Of a stretch of 64,000 bases of DNA, positions 9,999 to 21,308 are shown in pieces. Within the stretch, counting starts at the first letter, position 1; each line of letters opens with the position of its first letter. The position numbers and the translations under genes were made by a program. Origin of the DNA: Steromphala cineraria (taxonomy: Eukaryota; Mollusca; Gastropoda; Trochida; Trochidae); assembly GCA_916613615.1 (NCBI GenBank), contig OU744721.1, positions 84,263,060 through 84,327,059 on the forward strand, in the 5' to 3' direction. A model generated the notes under the pieces. That model did not search any database. It was not told the DNA's origin and worked only from the letters and a program-made list of their open reading frames with translations.

Positions 9999-10133
9999 AC
10001 ACCAATCTATTCCATATTCAAATTGCCTGTTTTACTCTTTATTGTTTAATCTGTTTAACATTGCCTATGTATGTTATTCTATATGTAACTATGTAAACAT
10101 TCGGAACTTATAAAAGAAAAAAAAAAAAAAAAA

Positions 10134-10148
10134 AAGTGTAGTGTGATT
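10134..10148 (+). repeat. Right target-site duplication of the full-length LINE
   Basis: This is the partner of 4233-4247, directly after the A-run. Array sequence resumes here. Confidence 0.9.
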
Positions 10149-10410
10149 TTTTGGTTTAAGTAATTTTTGGAAAGATGTGTGACAAGTTAAAATCAAGACA
10201 TTTGATGAATGTATTTCAAAGGGCTTATGGGCAATTACCTTTTTTTGGGTGGAGGGGTGGAAGTTGGTGTGCCTTTTGCAGGTGCGAGTTTTAGTGATGT
10301 AGTGGCATTGGTTCAAGTCATCTTTTGTGATATTTGTAAGCTCTGAGAAGAGCTGTTTAGTGTTGAAAACACTAGTTTGGAAGAACTGCATGTTGCATGT
10401 TCTTGAGTAT

Positions 10411-10722
10411 CTAGTATTCCATCTCTTCACTGTCATACTCCTCAGAGTCCGACTGGCTGTTGACAGACACATAGTATCTGAGTTCGGCAATCTTCTCAGC
10501 CTTTCCACAAGCATACTCGTAGTATGCATTGCGGACACCTTCAACTGTTGCCATTCTAAGTCGTAGGTTGTATCTGAATGAACGGTGGTTTTCTTGGCGA
10601 GCTTTGTCATAGCGTTTCTGAAGACCTTCCAAGCGGTCGTTGAGGAGGACGACCTGTTCACATGCCTTCTTGAAGCGAGTCTCGGTCTCGTAGAGTTGAG
10701 CGTACAGGTGAAACTTCTCCAT
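10411..10722 (-). CDS. Array gene copy 2
   Basis: Encodes the consensus 103-aa protein. The hairpin is at 10339-10354 and TATA at 10782-10788. The poly(A) signal is mutated (T-run near 10240), and the full-length LINE ends only about 190 bp beyond the hairpin, so any polyadenylated form would have to use other signals. The dyad upstream of TATA is intact here (10798-10805 and 10817-10824). Confidence 0.8.
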   Translation of the reverse strand: MEKFHLYAQLYETETRFKKACEQVVLLNDRLEGLQKRYDKARQENHRSFRYNLRLRMATVEGVRNAYYEYACGKAEKIAELRYYVSVNSQSDSEEYDSEEMEY

Positions 10723-11970
10723 GGTATTGATAGTAGAAGCGATTCAGAAGATCTGATGCCAAATCCATCAGGCCATGGCCATTTTATACACTGGCCATGA
10801 CACGCCCTCTGTTGATGCGTGTCAAAACCTTCTCAAATGTGCAGTTGCACTGATTGGCCTGGAATCCAACGCTAGGTCCTGCCACTGGATATGTCAATTA
10901 CAAGGCAATCAACATTCACTTAACTGTGTACACATGGATGACAAATATCAACCTTGCTAGCAAGCATACCTTTTCCCATTTTTGTTGATTATTCTTTTTA
11001 ATTCACTGACGGATAACTTTGAGTACTTTCAGTTAGAATGTCTGAACTTATGATAGTTACAGTAGATTGTACAAACAAACTACTCAGAGATAATCTTGGC
11101 CAAATTTTGAAAATGCACATGTCAGATATCTCTTGAGTTGTACTGATTGAGTCAGACAATGTTTGTTTAACTGTCATTGTTTAACTAGAAAAAATACAGT
11201 AATAGTTTTTCTCAGTGTCTGGAGAAGAAATTATTGAGTTATTAGATTTGTGTCATGGCTATGTGGTTGACTTTGAATTACAAATGGGTGTAACTGTATG
11301 AATTATATTTTGTGTTGAATTTTCATTAGCATTCAAATATTTCTGTCGAGGACTATTTCATTGACACTAAAAAATGAATGTCTGAAGCCTTTTGTTTAAA
11401 TACAAAGAGGGAAAACAGAGAAATCACAGGAATTTCAAGTCTCCAAAAATGAAGACTTGTCTTCCGCGTTGTGTATTTAACAATTATTAGCCTTATCACA
11501 AAGAAATCTTCACACAATAGCAGTGATCTGAGAAGCCAGCGCTTGGAAATGCTGTATGGGCCGAACATAAAATTTTCAAATGCTGATTTTTGTTAAAGCG
11601 ATTGTTGCTTCCAAGATACTTTTTATTATGTTTAAAAAATTGAACTGAGTTATTATGAAGATTTTGTTCAGATCATGCTAAATTTTGTATGTCAAGTGTA
11701 GTGTGATTTTTTGGTTTAAGTAATTTTTGGAAAGATGTGTGACAAGTTAAAATCAAGACATTTGATGAATGTATTTCAAAGGGCTTATGGGCAATTACCT
11801 TTATTTTGGGGGAGGGGTGGAAGTTGGTGTGCCTTTTGCAGGTGCGAGTTTTAGTGATGTAGTGGCATTGATTCAAGTCATCTTTTGTGATATTTGTAAG
11901 CTCTGAGAAGAGCTGTTTAGTGTTGAAAACACTAGTTTGGAAGAACTGCATGTTGCATGTTCTTGAGTAT

Positions 11971-12282
11971 CTAGTATTCCATCTCTTCACTGTCATACTC
12001 CTCAGAGTCCGACTGGCTGTTGACAGACACATAGTATCTGAGTTCGGCAATCTTCTCAGCCTTTCCACAAGCATACTCGTAGTATGCATTGCGGACACCT
12101 TCAACTGTTGCCATTCTAAGTCGTAGGTTGTATCTGAATGAACGGTGGTTTTCTTGGCGAGCTTTGTCATAGCGTTTCTGAAGACCTTCCAAGCGGTCGT
12201 TGAGGAGGACGACCTGTTCACATGCCTTCTTGAAGCGAGTCTCGGTCTCGTAGAGTTGAGCGTACAGGTGAAACTTCTCCAT
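11971..12282 (-). CDS. Array gene copy 3
   Basis: Consensus protein. The hairpin is at 11899-11914, TATA at 12342-12348, the initiator-like A at 12314 and CCAAT at 12413-12417. AATAAA is present. It is the first copy in an uninterrupted unit and the best reference copy. Confidence 0.82.
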   Translation of the reverse strand: MEKFHLYAQLYETETRFKKACEQVVLLNDRLEGLQKRYDKARQENHRSFRYNLRLRMATVEGVRNAYYEYACGKAEKIAELRYYVSVNSQSDSEEYDSEEMEY

Positions 12283-12357
12283 GGTATTGATAGTAGAAGC
12301 GATTCAGAAGATCTGATGCCAAATCCATCAGGCCACGGCCATTTTATACACTGGCCA

Positions 12358-12384
12358 TGACACGCCCTCTGTTGATGCGTGTCA
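12358..12384. promoter_or_regulatory. Dyad element upstream of TATA (representative, copy 3)
   Basis: TGACACGC (12358-12365) and GCGTGTCA (12377-12384) form a perfect 8-bp inverted repeat with an 11-bp spacer, 9 bp upstream of the TATA box. It also contains CACGCCC, a KLF/Sp-like motif. It recurs at the same offset (76-102 bp upstream of the ATG). It is imperfect in copy 1 and in the displaced upstream region of copy 4 (GCGTGCCA). A dimeric transcription factor site is the natural reading, but no factor is identified. Confidence 0.45.
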
Positions 12385-13501
12385 AAACCTTCTCAAATGT
12401 GCAGTTGCACTGATTGGCCTGCAATCCAACGCTAGGTCCTGCCACTGGATATGTCAATTACAAGGCAATCAACATTCACTTAACTGTGTACACATGGATG
12501 ACAAATATCAACCTTGCTAGCAAGCATACCTTTTCCCATTTTTGTTGATTATTCTTTTTAATTCACTGACGGATAACTTTGCGTACTTTGAGTTAGAATG
12601 TCTGAACTTATGATAGTTACAGTAGATTGTACAAACAAACTACTCAGAGATAATCTTGGCCAAATTTGAAAATGCACATGTCAGATATCTCTTGAGTTGT
12701 ACTGATTGAGTCAGACAATGTTTGTTTAACTGTCATTGTTTAACTAGAAAAAATACAGTAATAGTTTTTCTCAGTGTCTGGAGAAGAAATTATTGAGTTA
12801 TTAGATTTTTGTCATGGCTATGTGGTTGACTTTGAATTACAAATGGGTGTAACTGTATGAATTATATTTTGTGTTGAATTTTCATTAGCATTCAAATATT
12901 TTTGTCGAGGACTATTTCATTGACACTAAAAAATGAATGTCTGAAGCCTTTTGTTTAAATACAAAGAGGGAAAACAGAGAAATCACAGGAATTTCAAGTC
13001 TCCAAAAATGAAGACTTGTCTTCCGCGTTGTGTATTTAACAATTATTAGCCTTATCACAAAGAAATCTTCACACAATAGCAGTGATCTGAGAAGCCAGCG
13101 CTTGGAAATGCTGTATGGGCCGAACATAAAATTTTCAAATGCTGATTTTTGTTAAAGCGATTGTTGCTTCCAAGATACTTTTTATTATGTTTAAAAAATT
13201 GAACTGAGTTATTATGAAGATTTTGTTCAGATCATGCTAAATTTTGTATGTTAAGTGTAGTGTGATTTTTTGGTTTAAGTAATTTTTGGAAAGATGTGTG
13301 ACAAGTTAAAATCAAGACATTTGATGAATGTATTTCAAAGGGCTTATGGGCAATTACCTTTTTTTGGGGGGAGGGGTGGAAGTTGGTGTGCCTTTTGCAG
13401 GTGCGAGTTTTAGTGATGTAGTGGCATTGGTTCAAGTCATCTTTTGTGATATTTGTAAGCTCGAAAACACTAGTTTGGAAGAACTGCATGTTCTTGAGTA
13501 T

Positions 13502-13813
13502 CTAGTATTCCATCTCTTCACTGTCATACTCCTCAGAGTCCGACTGGCTGTTGACAGACACATAGTATCTGAGTTCGGCAATCTTCTCAGCCTTTCCACA
13601 AGCATACTCGTAGTATTCATTTCGGACACCTTCAACTGTTGCCATTCTAAGTCGTAGGTTGTATCTGAATGAACGGTGGTTTTCTTGGCGAGCTTTGTCA
13701 TAACGTTTCTGAAGACCTTCCAAGCGGTCGTTGAGGAGGACGACCTGTTCACATGCCTTCTTGAAGCGAGTCTCGGTCTCGTAGAGTTGAGCGTACAGGT
13801 GAAACTTCTCCAT
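13502..13813 (-). CDS. Array gene copy 4, promoter split by LINE, 3' hairpin deleted
   Basis: The coding frame is intact, with A66E. A 21-bp deletion at 13462/13463 removes one arm and the loop of the 3' hairpin, and a further 7 bp are missing from the GCATGTTGCATG repeat just after the stop. The poly(A) signal is also mutated. The TATA box (13873-13879) survives, but a LINE fragment directly beyond it moves CCAAT and the dyad about 1.25 kb away. Probably poorly expressed or silent despite the open frame. Confidence 0.65.
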   Translation of the reverse strand: MEKFHLYAQLYETETRFKKACEQVVLLNDRLEGLQKRYDKARQENHRSFRYNLRLRMATVEGVRNEYYEYACGKAEKIAELRYYVSVNSQSDSEEYDSEEMEY

Positions 13814-13875
13814 GGTATTGATAGTAGAAGCGATTCAGAAGATCTGATGCCAAATCCATCAGGCCACGGCCATTT

Positions 13876-13881
13876 TATACA
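13876..13881. repeat. Target-site duplication TATACA, left
   Basis: TATACA here and at 15135-15140 flanks the truncated LINE. An uninterrupted unit has it once. It overlaps the TATA box of copy 4. Confidence 0.7.
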
Positions 13882-15134
13882 AGAAGAAGAAGAAGAAGAA
13901 ATATTTATTAAAGTGTCACATAATGTACATAAAATCACAGTATAAATTGCATATATGAACTTAAAAGTAAAATGTACATTATCCGGCCTATGAGACACTA
14001 AAAGCAGTAAAATAGCATAGTATAAGCATATTATAGTAAAATTAACGAACACACACACATATTTTATAACAGCATTGTAACTACTAAAAGAATAAACTAT
14101 GGTTATGACATATACATTCATACACTATAATACATGTATAATAATATAAAAATATATCACAAGTTAAGAATATGCTGGTAAAACATGAAATCTGCGCTGG
14201 AACATGGAGAAAGTCATTGCGGCCAGGGACTTGCTAAGATCAGGACATTGCATAAGAAATATGAATTGGTTGGTATAAGACAGGGAGTTGAACTGGTTAT
14301 GCAATGTGTTGGCTTCTTTCCAGATATTGTAACGGATGTCGGAGTAGAGTGGGCAGACAGTTAGGAAATGGATCTCATCTTCAATAGCATTAAGTTGACA
14401 GTATCGACATATGCGGTCTTGCAAGGGAATCTGAGGTCTGCAGAATCGGCCTAGTTCGATTTCCAGGGGAAGAGAGCCACACCTGAGCTTGGCAAACACG
14501 CTTCTGTGCAGACGATTCAAGTTTCTTGAGACATAGGGATCCACTGTTGTCGATGTTTTGAACAATCTATAAGTTCTAAGTTTGTTGCCGTTCTGTCGCC
14601 CCTTGTCATTCCACAGCTCACTCCACCAGTCAGCAGTGTCAGCGGATATGATGGTGTCTTTGATGATGAGGAACTCATGGTTGCTGAGATTGTGGATGTC
14701 TGTGATAGGAACTGGCAGATACTGGATGAGTTTCAGCGTTGAACTGTACCATGATTTACGGAAGCCAAGTGACCATCTGTTGACGTTGTCCAGTATAGGT
14801 CGATCATCTGTTATCCGAGAAAGCTTCTTCCAGTAGCGAATGACTTCAATACGTTGAACAGCTGATGTAGAGAGCCAGCCCATCTCACCTCGTACTGCTG
14901 CATTAGCACTTTTACTTCCCACACCTAAGAAGTATCTGCAAGCCCGGTGCTGTACCTTGTTGATGCATCTGAATTGCCGAGACCCCCAGATTGCAGAACC
15001 GTATGAAAGAATAGGCTGTACAAGGTTACTGTAAAGGGTGTTGTAGACGTCATAAGCCATTCCTCCGACATACTTGGACTTGCTAATGATAACGCCCAGA
15101 GCTCTGTTTGCAGACTTGTCTAGTTCTCCAGCTG
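13882..15134 (-). mobile_element. 5'-truncated LINE 3' end inserted in array unit 4
   Basis: This insertion of about 1.25 kb is oriented on the minus strand. It comprises the last ~323 codons of an ORF2, a ~280-bp AT-rich 3' UTR (13900-14163) and a 3' tail of TTC repeats (AAG repeats on the plus strand, 13881-13900). It is flanked by TATACA duplications. A microsatellite tail instead of poly(A) and the sequence of the protein set it apart from the L1-like element at 4248-10133. Confidence 0.85.
14164..15134 (-). pseudogene. Truncated LINE ORF2 C-terminus (RT thumb, CCHC)
   Basis: The frame is open to the stop at 14164. It begins inside the protein with ELDKSANRALGVIISKSK and has the post-RT motif LYSNLVQPILSYGSAIWG. 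It ends with a zinc-knuckle-like CRYCQL...H....C followed by LYSDIRYN. The frame continues upstream into array DNA (Met at 15219), but those ~28 residues are not part of the element. There is no RT catalytic core, so it is non-autonomous and dead. Confidence 0.85.
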
Positions 15135-15140
15135 TATACA
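15135..15140. repeat. Target-site duplication TATACA, right
   Basis: Partner of 13876-13881. The array upstream region of gene copy 4 (dyad, CCAAT) resumes from here. Confidence 0.7.
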
Positions 15141-16319
15141 CTGGCCATGACACGCCCTCTGTTGATGCGTGCCAAAACTTTCTCAAATGTGCAGTTGCAC
15201 TGATTGACCTGGAATCCAACGCTAGGTCCTGCCACTGGATATGTCAATTACAAGGCAATCAACATTCACTTAACTGTGTACACATGGATGACAAATATCA
15301 ACCTTGCTAGCAAGCATACCTTTTCCCATTTTTGTTGATTATTCTTTTTAATTCACTGACGGATAACTTTGCGTACTTTGAGTTAGAATGTCTGAACTTA
15401 TGATAGTTACAGTAGATTGTACAAACAAACTACTCAGAGATAATCTTGGCCAAATTTGAAAATGCACATGTCAGATATCTCTTGAGTTGTACTGATTGAG
15501 TCAGACAATGTTTGTTTAACTGTCATTGTTTAACTAGAAAAAATACAGTAATAGTTTTTCTCAGTGTCTGGAGAAGAAATTATTGAGTTATTAGATTTTT
15601 GTCATGGCTATGTGGTTGACTTTGAATTACAAATGGGTGTAACTGTATGAATTATATTCTGTGTTGAATTTTCATTAGCATTCAAATATTTCTGTCGAGG
15701 ACTATTTCATTGACACTAAAAAATGAATGTCTGAAGCCTTCTGTTTAAATACAAAGAGGGAAAACAGAGAAATCACAGGAATTTCAAGTCTACAGAAATG
15801 AAGACTTGTCTTTCGCGTTGTGTATTTAACAATTATTAGCCTTATCACAAAGAAATCTTCACACAATAGCAGTGATCTGAGAAGCCAGCGCTTGGAAATG
15901 CTGTATGGGCCGAACATAAAATTTTCAAATGCTGATTTTTGTTAAAGCGATTGTTGCTTCCAAGATACTTTTTATTATGTTTAAAAAATTGAACTGAGTT
16001 ATTATGAAGATTTTGTTCAGATCATGCTAAATTTTGTATGTTAAGTGTAGTTTGATTTTTTGGTTTAAGTAATTTTTGGAAAGATGTGTGACAAGTTAAA
16101 ATCTAGACATTTGATGAATGTATTTCAAAGGGCTTATGGGCAATTACCTTTATTTTGGGGGAGGGGTGGAAGTTGGTGTGCCTTTTGCAGGTGCGAGTTT
16201 TAGTGATGTAGTGGCATTGATTCAAGTCATCTTTTGTGATATTTGTAAGCTCTGAGAAGAGCTGTTTAGTGTTGAAAACACTAGTTTGGAAGAACTGCAT
16301 GTTGCATGTTCTTGAGTAT

Positions 16320-16631
16320 CTAGTATTCCATCTCTTCACTGTCATACTCCTCAGAGTCCGACTGGCTGTTGACAGAAACATAGTATCTGAGTTCGGCAAT
16401 CTTCTCAGCCTTTCCACAAGCATACTCGTAGTATGCATTTCGGACACCTTCAACTGTTGCAATTCTAAGTCGTAGGTTGTATCTGAATGAACGGTGGTTT
16501 TCTTGGCGAGCTTTGTCATAACGTTTCTGAAGACCTTCCAAGCGGTCGTTGAGGAGGACGACCTGTTCACATGCCTTCTTGAAGCGAGTCTCGGTCTCGT
16601 AGAGTTAAGCGTACAGGTGAAACTTCTCCAT
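16320..16631 (-). pseudogene. Array gene copy 5, nonsense at codon 9
   Basis: CAA to TAA changes Q9 to a stop. The rest of the frame stays open and also has M57I. A later Met (in MEGLQKRY, from a change near codon 31) would give only 73 residues without the first helix half. The hairpin (16248-16263), TATA (16691-16697) and AATAAA are intact, so it is probably transcribed but does not make the normal protein. Confidence 0.75.
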
Positions 16632-17878
16632 GGTATTGATAGTAGAAGCGATTCAGAAGATCTGATGCCAAATCCATCAGGCCACGGCCATTTTATACAC
16701 TGGCCATGACACGCCCTCTGTTGATGCGTGTCAAAACCTTCTCAAATGTGCAGTTGCACTGATTGGCCTGCAATCCAACGCTAGGTCCTGCCACTGGATA
16801 TGTCAATTACAAGGCAATCAACATTCACTTAACTGTGTACACATGGATGACAAATATCAACCTTGCTAGCAAGCATACCTTTTCCCATTTTTGTTGATTA
16901 TTCTTTTTAATTCACTGACGGATAACTTTGCGTACTTTGAGTTAGAATGTCTGAACTTATGATAGTTACAGTAGATTGTACAAACAAACTACTCAGAGAT
17001 AATCTTGGCCAAATTTGAAAATGCACATGTCAGATATCTCTTGAGTTGTACTGATTGAGTCAGACAATGTTTGTTTTACTGTCATTGTTTAACTAGAAAA
17101 AAATACAGTAATAGTTTTTCTCAGTGTCTGGAGAAGAAATTATTGAGTATAAGATTTTTGTCATGGCTATGTGGTTGACTTTGAATTACAAATGGGTGTA
17201 ACTGTATGAATTATATTTTGTGTTGAATTTTCATTAGCATTCAAATATTTCTGTCGAGGACTATTTCATTGACACTAAAAAATGAATGTCTGAAGCCTTC
17301 TGTTTAAATACAAAGAGGGAAAACAGAGAAATCACAGGAATTTCAAGTCTACAGAAATGAAGACTTGTCTTTCGCGTTGTGTATTTAACAATTATTAGCC
17401 TTATCACAAAGAAATCTTCACACAATAGCAGTGATCTGAGAAGCCAGCGCTTGGAAATGCTGTATGGGCCGAACATAACATTTTCAAATGCTGATATTTG
17501 TTAAAGCAATTGTTGCTTCCAAGATACTTTTTATTATGTTTAAAAAATTGAACTGAGTTATTATGAAGATTTTGTTCAGATCATGCTAAATTTTGTATGT
17601 TAAGTGTAGTGTGATTTTTTGGTTTAAGTAATTTTTGGAAAGATGTGTGACAAGTTAAAATCTAGACATTTGATGAATGTATTTCAAAGGGCTTATGGGC
17701 AATTACCTTTATTTTGGGGGAGGGGTGGAAGTTGGTGTGCCTTTTGCAGGTGCGAGTTTTAGTGATGTAGTTGCATTGATTCAAGTCATCTTTTGTGATA
17801 TTTGTAAGCTCTGAGAAGAGCTGTTTAGTGTTGAAAACACTAGTTTGGAAGAACTGCATGTTGCATGTTCTTGAGTAT

Positions 17879-18190
17879 CTAGTATTCCATCTCTTCACTG
17901 TCATACTCCTCAGAGTCCGACTGGCTGTTGACAGAAACATAGTATCTGAGTTCGGCAATCTTCTCAGCCTTTCCACAAGCATACTCGTAGTATTCATTTC
18001 GGACACCTTCAACTGTTGCAATTCTAAGTCGTAGGTTGTATCTGAATGAACGGTGGTTTTCTTGGCGAGCTTTGTCATAACGTTTCTGAAGACCTTCCAA
18101 TCGGTCGTTGAGGAGGACGACCTGTTCACATGCCTTCTTGAAGCGAGTCTCGGTCTCGTAGAGTTGAGCGTACAAGTGAAACTTCTCCAT
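17879..18190 (-). CDS. Array gene copy 6
   Basis: 103 aa with M57I and A66E. The hairpin is at 17807-17822 and TATA at 18250-18256. It shares A66E with copy 4 only. Confidence 0.8.
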   Translation of the reverse strand: MEKFHLYAQLYETETRFKKACEQVVLLNDRLEGLQKRYDKARQENHRSFRYNLRLRIATVEGVRNEYYEYACGKAEKIAELRYYVSVNSQSDSEEYDSEEMEY

Positions 18191-19436
18191 GGTATTGATA
18201 GTAGAAGCGATTCAGAAGATCTGATGCCAAATCCATCAGGCCACGGCCATTTTATACACTGGCCATGACACGCCCTCTGTTGATGCGTGTCAAAACCTTC
18301 TCAAATGTGCAGTTGCACTGATTGGCCTGGAATCCAACGCTAGGTCCTGCCACTGGATATGTCAATTACAAGGCAATCAACATTCACTTAACTGTGTACA
18401 CATGGATGACAAATATCAACCTTGCTAGCAAGCATACCGTTTCCCATTTTTGTTGATTATTCTTTTTAATTCACTGACGGATAACTTTGCGTACTTTGAG
18501 TTAGAATGTCTTAACTTATGATAGTTACAGTAGATTGTACAAACAAACTACTCAGAGATAATCTTGACCAAATTTGAAAATGCACATGTCAGATATCTCT
18601 TGAGTTGTACTGATTGAGTCAGACAATGTTTGTTTAACTGTCATTGTTTAACTAGAAAAAATACAGTAATAGTTTTTCTCAGTGTCTGGAGAAGAAATTA
18701 TTGAGTTATTAGATTTTGTCATGGCTATGTGGTTGACTTTGAATTACAAATGGGTGTAACTGTATGAATTATATTTTGTGTTGAATTTTCATTAGCATTC
18801 AAATATTTCTGTCGAGGACTATTTCATTGACACTAAAAAATGAATGTCTGAAGCCTTCTGTTTAAATACAAAGAGGGAAAACAGAGAAATCACAGGAATT
18901 TCAAGTCTACAGAAATGAAGACTTGTCTTTCGCGTTGTGTATTTAACAATTATTAGCCTTATCACAAAGAAATCTTCACACAATAGCAGTGATCTGAGAA
19001 GCCAGCGCTTGGAAATGCTGTATGGGCCGAACATAAAATTTTCAAATGCTGATTTTTGTTAAAGCGATTGTTGCTTCCAAGATACTTTTTATTATGTTTA
19101 AAAAATTGAACTGAGTTATTATGAAGATTTTGTTCAGATCATGCTAAATTTTGTATGTTAAGTGTAGTGTGATTTTTTGGTTTAAGTAATTTTTGGAAAG
19201 ATGTGTGACAAGTTAAAATCTAGACATTTGATGAATGTATTTCAAAGGGCTTATGGGCAATTACCTTTATTTTGGGGGAGGGGTGGAAGTTGGTGTGCCT
19301 TTTGCAGGTGCGAGTTTTAGTGATGTAGTGGCATTGATTCAAGTCATCTTTTGTGATATTTGTAAGCTCTGAGAAGAGCTGTTTAGTGTTGAAAACACAA
19401 GTTTGGAAGAACTGCATGTTGCATGTTCTTGAGTAT

Positions 19437-19748
19437 CTAGTATTCCATCTCTTCACTGTCATACTCCTCAGAGTCCGACTGGCTGTTGACAGAAACATAG
19501 TATCTGAGTTCGGCAATCTTCTCAACCTTTCCACAAGCATACTCGTAGTATGCATTTCGGACACCTTCAACTGTTGCCATTCTAAGTCGTAGGTTGTATC
19601 TGAATGAACGGTGGTTTTCTTGGCGAGCTTTGTCATAACGTTTCTGAAGACCTTCCAATCGGTCGTTGAGGAGGACGACCTGTTCACATGCCTTCTTGAA
19701 GCGAGTCTCGGTCTCGTAGAGTTGAGCGTACAGGTGAAACTTCTCCAT
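19437..19748 (-). CDS. Array gene copy 7
   Basis: 103 aa with A75V. The hairpin is at 19365-19380 and TATA at 19808-19814. The small inverted repeat beside the hairpin (AGTGTT/AACACT) is intact, and one flanking base differs (CACAAG). Confidence 0.8.
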   Translation of the reverse strand: MEKFHLYAQLYETETRFKKACEQVVLLNDRLEGLQKRYDKARQENHRSFRYNLRLRMATVEGVRNAYYEYACGKVEKIAELRYYVSVNSQSDSEEYDSEEMEY

Positions 19749-20996
19749 GGTATTGATAGTAGAAGCGATTCAGAAGATCTGATGCCAAATCCATCAGGCC
19801 ACGGCCATTTTATACACTGGCCATGACACGCCCTCTGTTGATGCGTGTCAAAACCTTCTCAAATGTGCAGTTGCACTGATTGGCCTGCAATCCAACGCTA
19901 GGTCCTGCCACTGGATATGTCAATTACAAGGCAATCAACATTCACTTAACTGTGTACACATGGATGACAAATATCAACCTTGCTAGCAAGTATACCTTTT
20001 CCCATTTTTGTTGATTATTCTTTTTAATTCACTGACGGATAACTTTGCGTACTTTGAGTTAGAATGTCTGAACTTATGATAGTTACAGTAGATTGTACAA
20101 ACAAACTACTCAGAGATAATCTTGGCCAAATTTGAAAATGCACATGTCAGATATCTCTTGAGTTGTACTGATTGAGTCAGACAATGTTTGTTTTACTGTC
20201 ATTGTTTAACTAGAAAAAAATACAGTAATAGTTTTTCTCAGTGTCTGGAGAAGAAATTATTGAGTTATTAGATTTTTGTCATGGCTATGTGGTTGACTTT
20301 GAATTACAAATGGGTGTAACTGTATGAATTATATTTTGTGTTGAATTTTCATTAGCATTCAAATATTTCTGTCGAGGACTATTTCATTGACACTAAAAAA
20401 TGAATGTCTGAAGCCTTCTGTTTAAATACAAAGAGGGAAAACAGAGAAATCACAGGAATTTCAAGTCTCCAGAAATGAAGACTTGTCTTCCGCGTTGTGT
20501 ATTTAACAATTATTAGCCTTATCACAAAGAAATCTTCACACAATAGCAGTGATCTGAGAAGCCAGCGCTTGGAAATGCTGTATGGGCCGAACATAACATT
20601 TTCAAATGCTGATATTTGTTAAAGCAATTGTTGCTTCCAAGATACTTTTTATTATGTTTAAAAAATTGAACTGAGTTATTATGAAGATTTTGTTCAGATC
20701 ATGCTAAATTTTGTATGTTAAGTGTAGTGTGATTTTTTGGTTTAAGTAATTTTTGGAAAGATGTGTGACAAGTTAAAATCAAGACATTTGATGAATGTAT
20801 TTCAAAGGGCTTATGGGCAATTACCTTTATTTTGGGGGAGGGGTGGAAGTTGGTGTGCCTTTTGCAGGTGCGAGTTTAAGTGATGTAGTGGCATTGATTC
20901 AAGTCATCTTTTGTGATATTTGTAAGCTCTGAGAAGAGCTGTTTAGTGTTGAAAACACTAGTTTGGAAGAACTGCATGTTGCATGTTCTTGAGTAT

Positions 20997-21308
20997 CTAG
21001 TATTCCATCTCTTCACTGTCATACTCCTCAGAGTCCGACTGGCTGTTGACAGAAACATAGTATCTGAGTTCGGCAATCTTCTCAGCCTTTCCACAAGCAT
21101 ACTCGTAGTATGCATTTCGGACACCTTCAACTGTTGCCATTCTAAGTCGTAGGTTGTATCTGAATGAACGGTGGTTTTCTTGGCGAGCTTTGTCATAACG
21201 TTTCTGAAGACCTTCCAAGCGGTCGTTGAGGAGGACGACCTGTTCACATGCCTTCTTGAAGCGAGTCTCGGTCTCGTAGAGTTGAGCGTACAGGTGAAAC
21301 TTCTCCAT
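20997..21308 (-). CDS. Array gene copy 8
   Basis: Consensus protein. Hairpin at 20925-20940, TATA at 21368-21374. Confidence 0.8.
   Translation of the reverse strand: MEKFHLYAQLYETETRFKKACEQVVLLNDRLEGLQKRYDKARQENHRSFRYNLRLRMATVEGVRNAYYEYACGKAEKIAELRYYVSVNSQSDSEEYDSEEMEY

Larger units (their letters stand above)
4248..10133 (+). mobile_element. Near-complete L1/Tx1-like LINE retrotransposon inserted in array unit 2
   Basis: The element is about 5.9 kb. It has a 78-bp 5' leader beginning CACTTCCGGTGGCG, ORF1 with an internal stop, a ~1-kb inter-ORF region, an intact 1259-codon ORF2, a short 3' UTR and an A-rich tail (about 10115-10135). A 15-bp target-site duplication flanks it. It reads rightwards, so it converges on gene copy 2, whose stop codon is about 280 bp away. 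The 5' end looks complete because ORF1 is preceded by a leader and no truncation is seen. One TSD mismatch and the ORF1 nonsense codon argue against a very recent insertion, although ORF2 is undamaged. Confidence 0.93.

Noticed and set aside
10240..10250. Loss of AATAAA in copy 2 as a LINE-induced change
   Set aside because: Copy 4 has a similar T-run without that LINE nearby, so homopolymer slippage is simpler.
11353..11568. 71-codon minus-strand frame (MFGPYS...) in most spacers
   Set aside because: No promoter, poor start context, no recognisable motif, and broken by 1-bp indels in some units. It lies in AT-rich spacer.
11887..12126. 79- and 71-codon plus-strand frames opposite the gene
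   Set aside because: Antisense shadows of the 103-aa gene, hydrophobic by complementarity.
11673..12221. 182-codon minus-strand frame overlapping each gene copy in another frame
   Set aside because: It starts inside the 103-aa gene, has Ser/Thr/Lys-rich unstructured composition and runs through the hairpin and AATAAA. It is cut by stops or indels in several units (for example copy 9), and its recurrence is explained by the array.
13432..14121. 229-codon minus-strand frame across copy 4
   Set aside because: Reads LINE 3' UTR and the alternate frame of the gene; created by the insertion.
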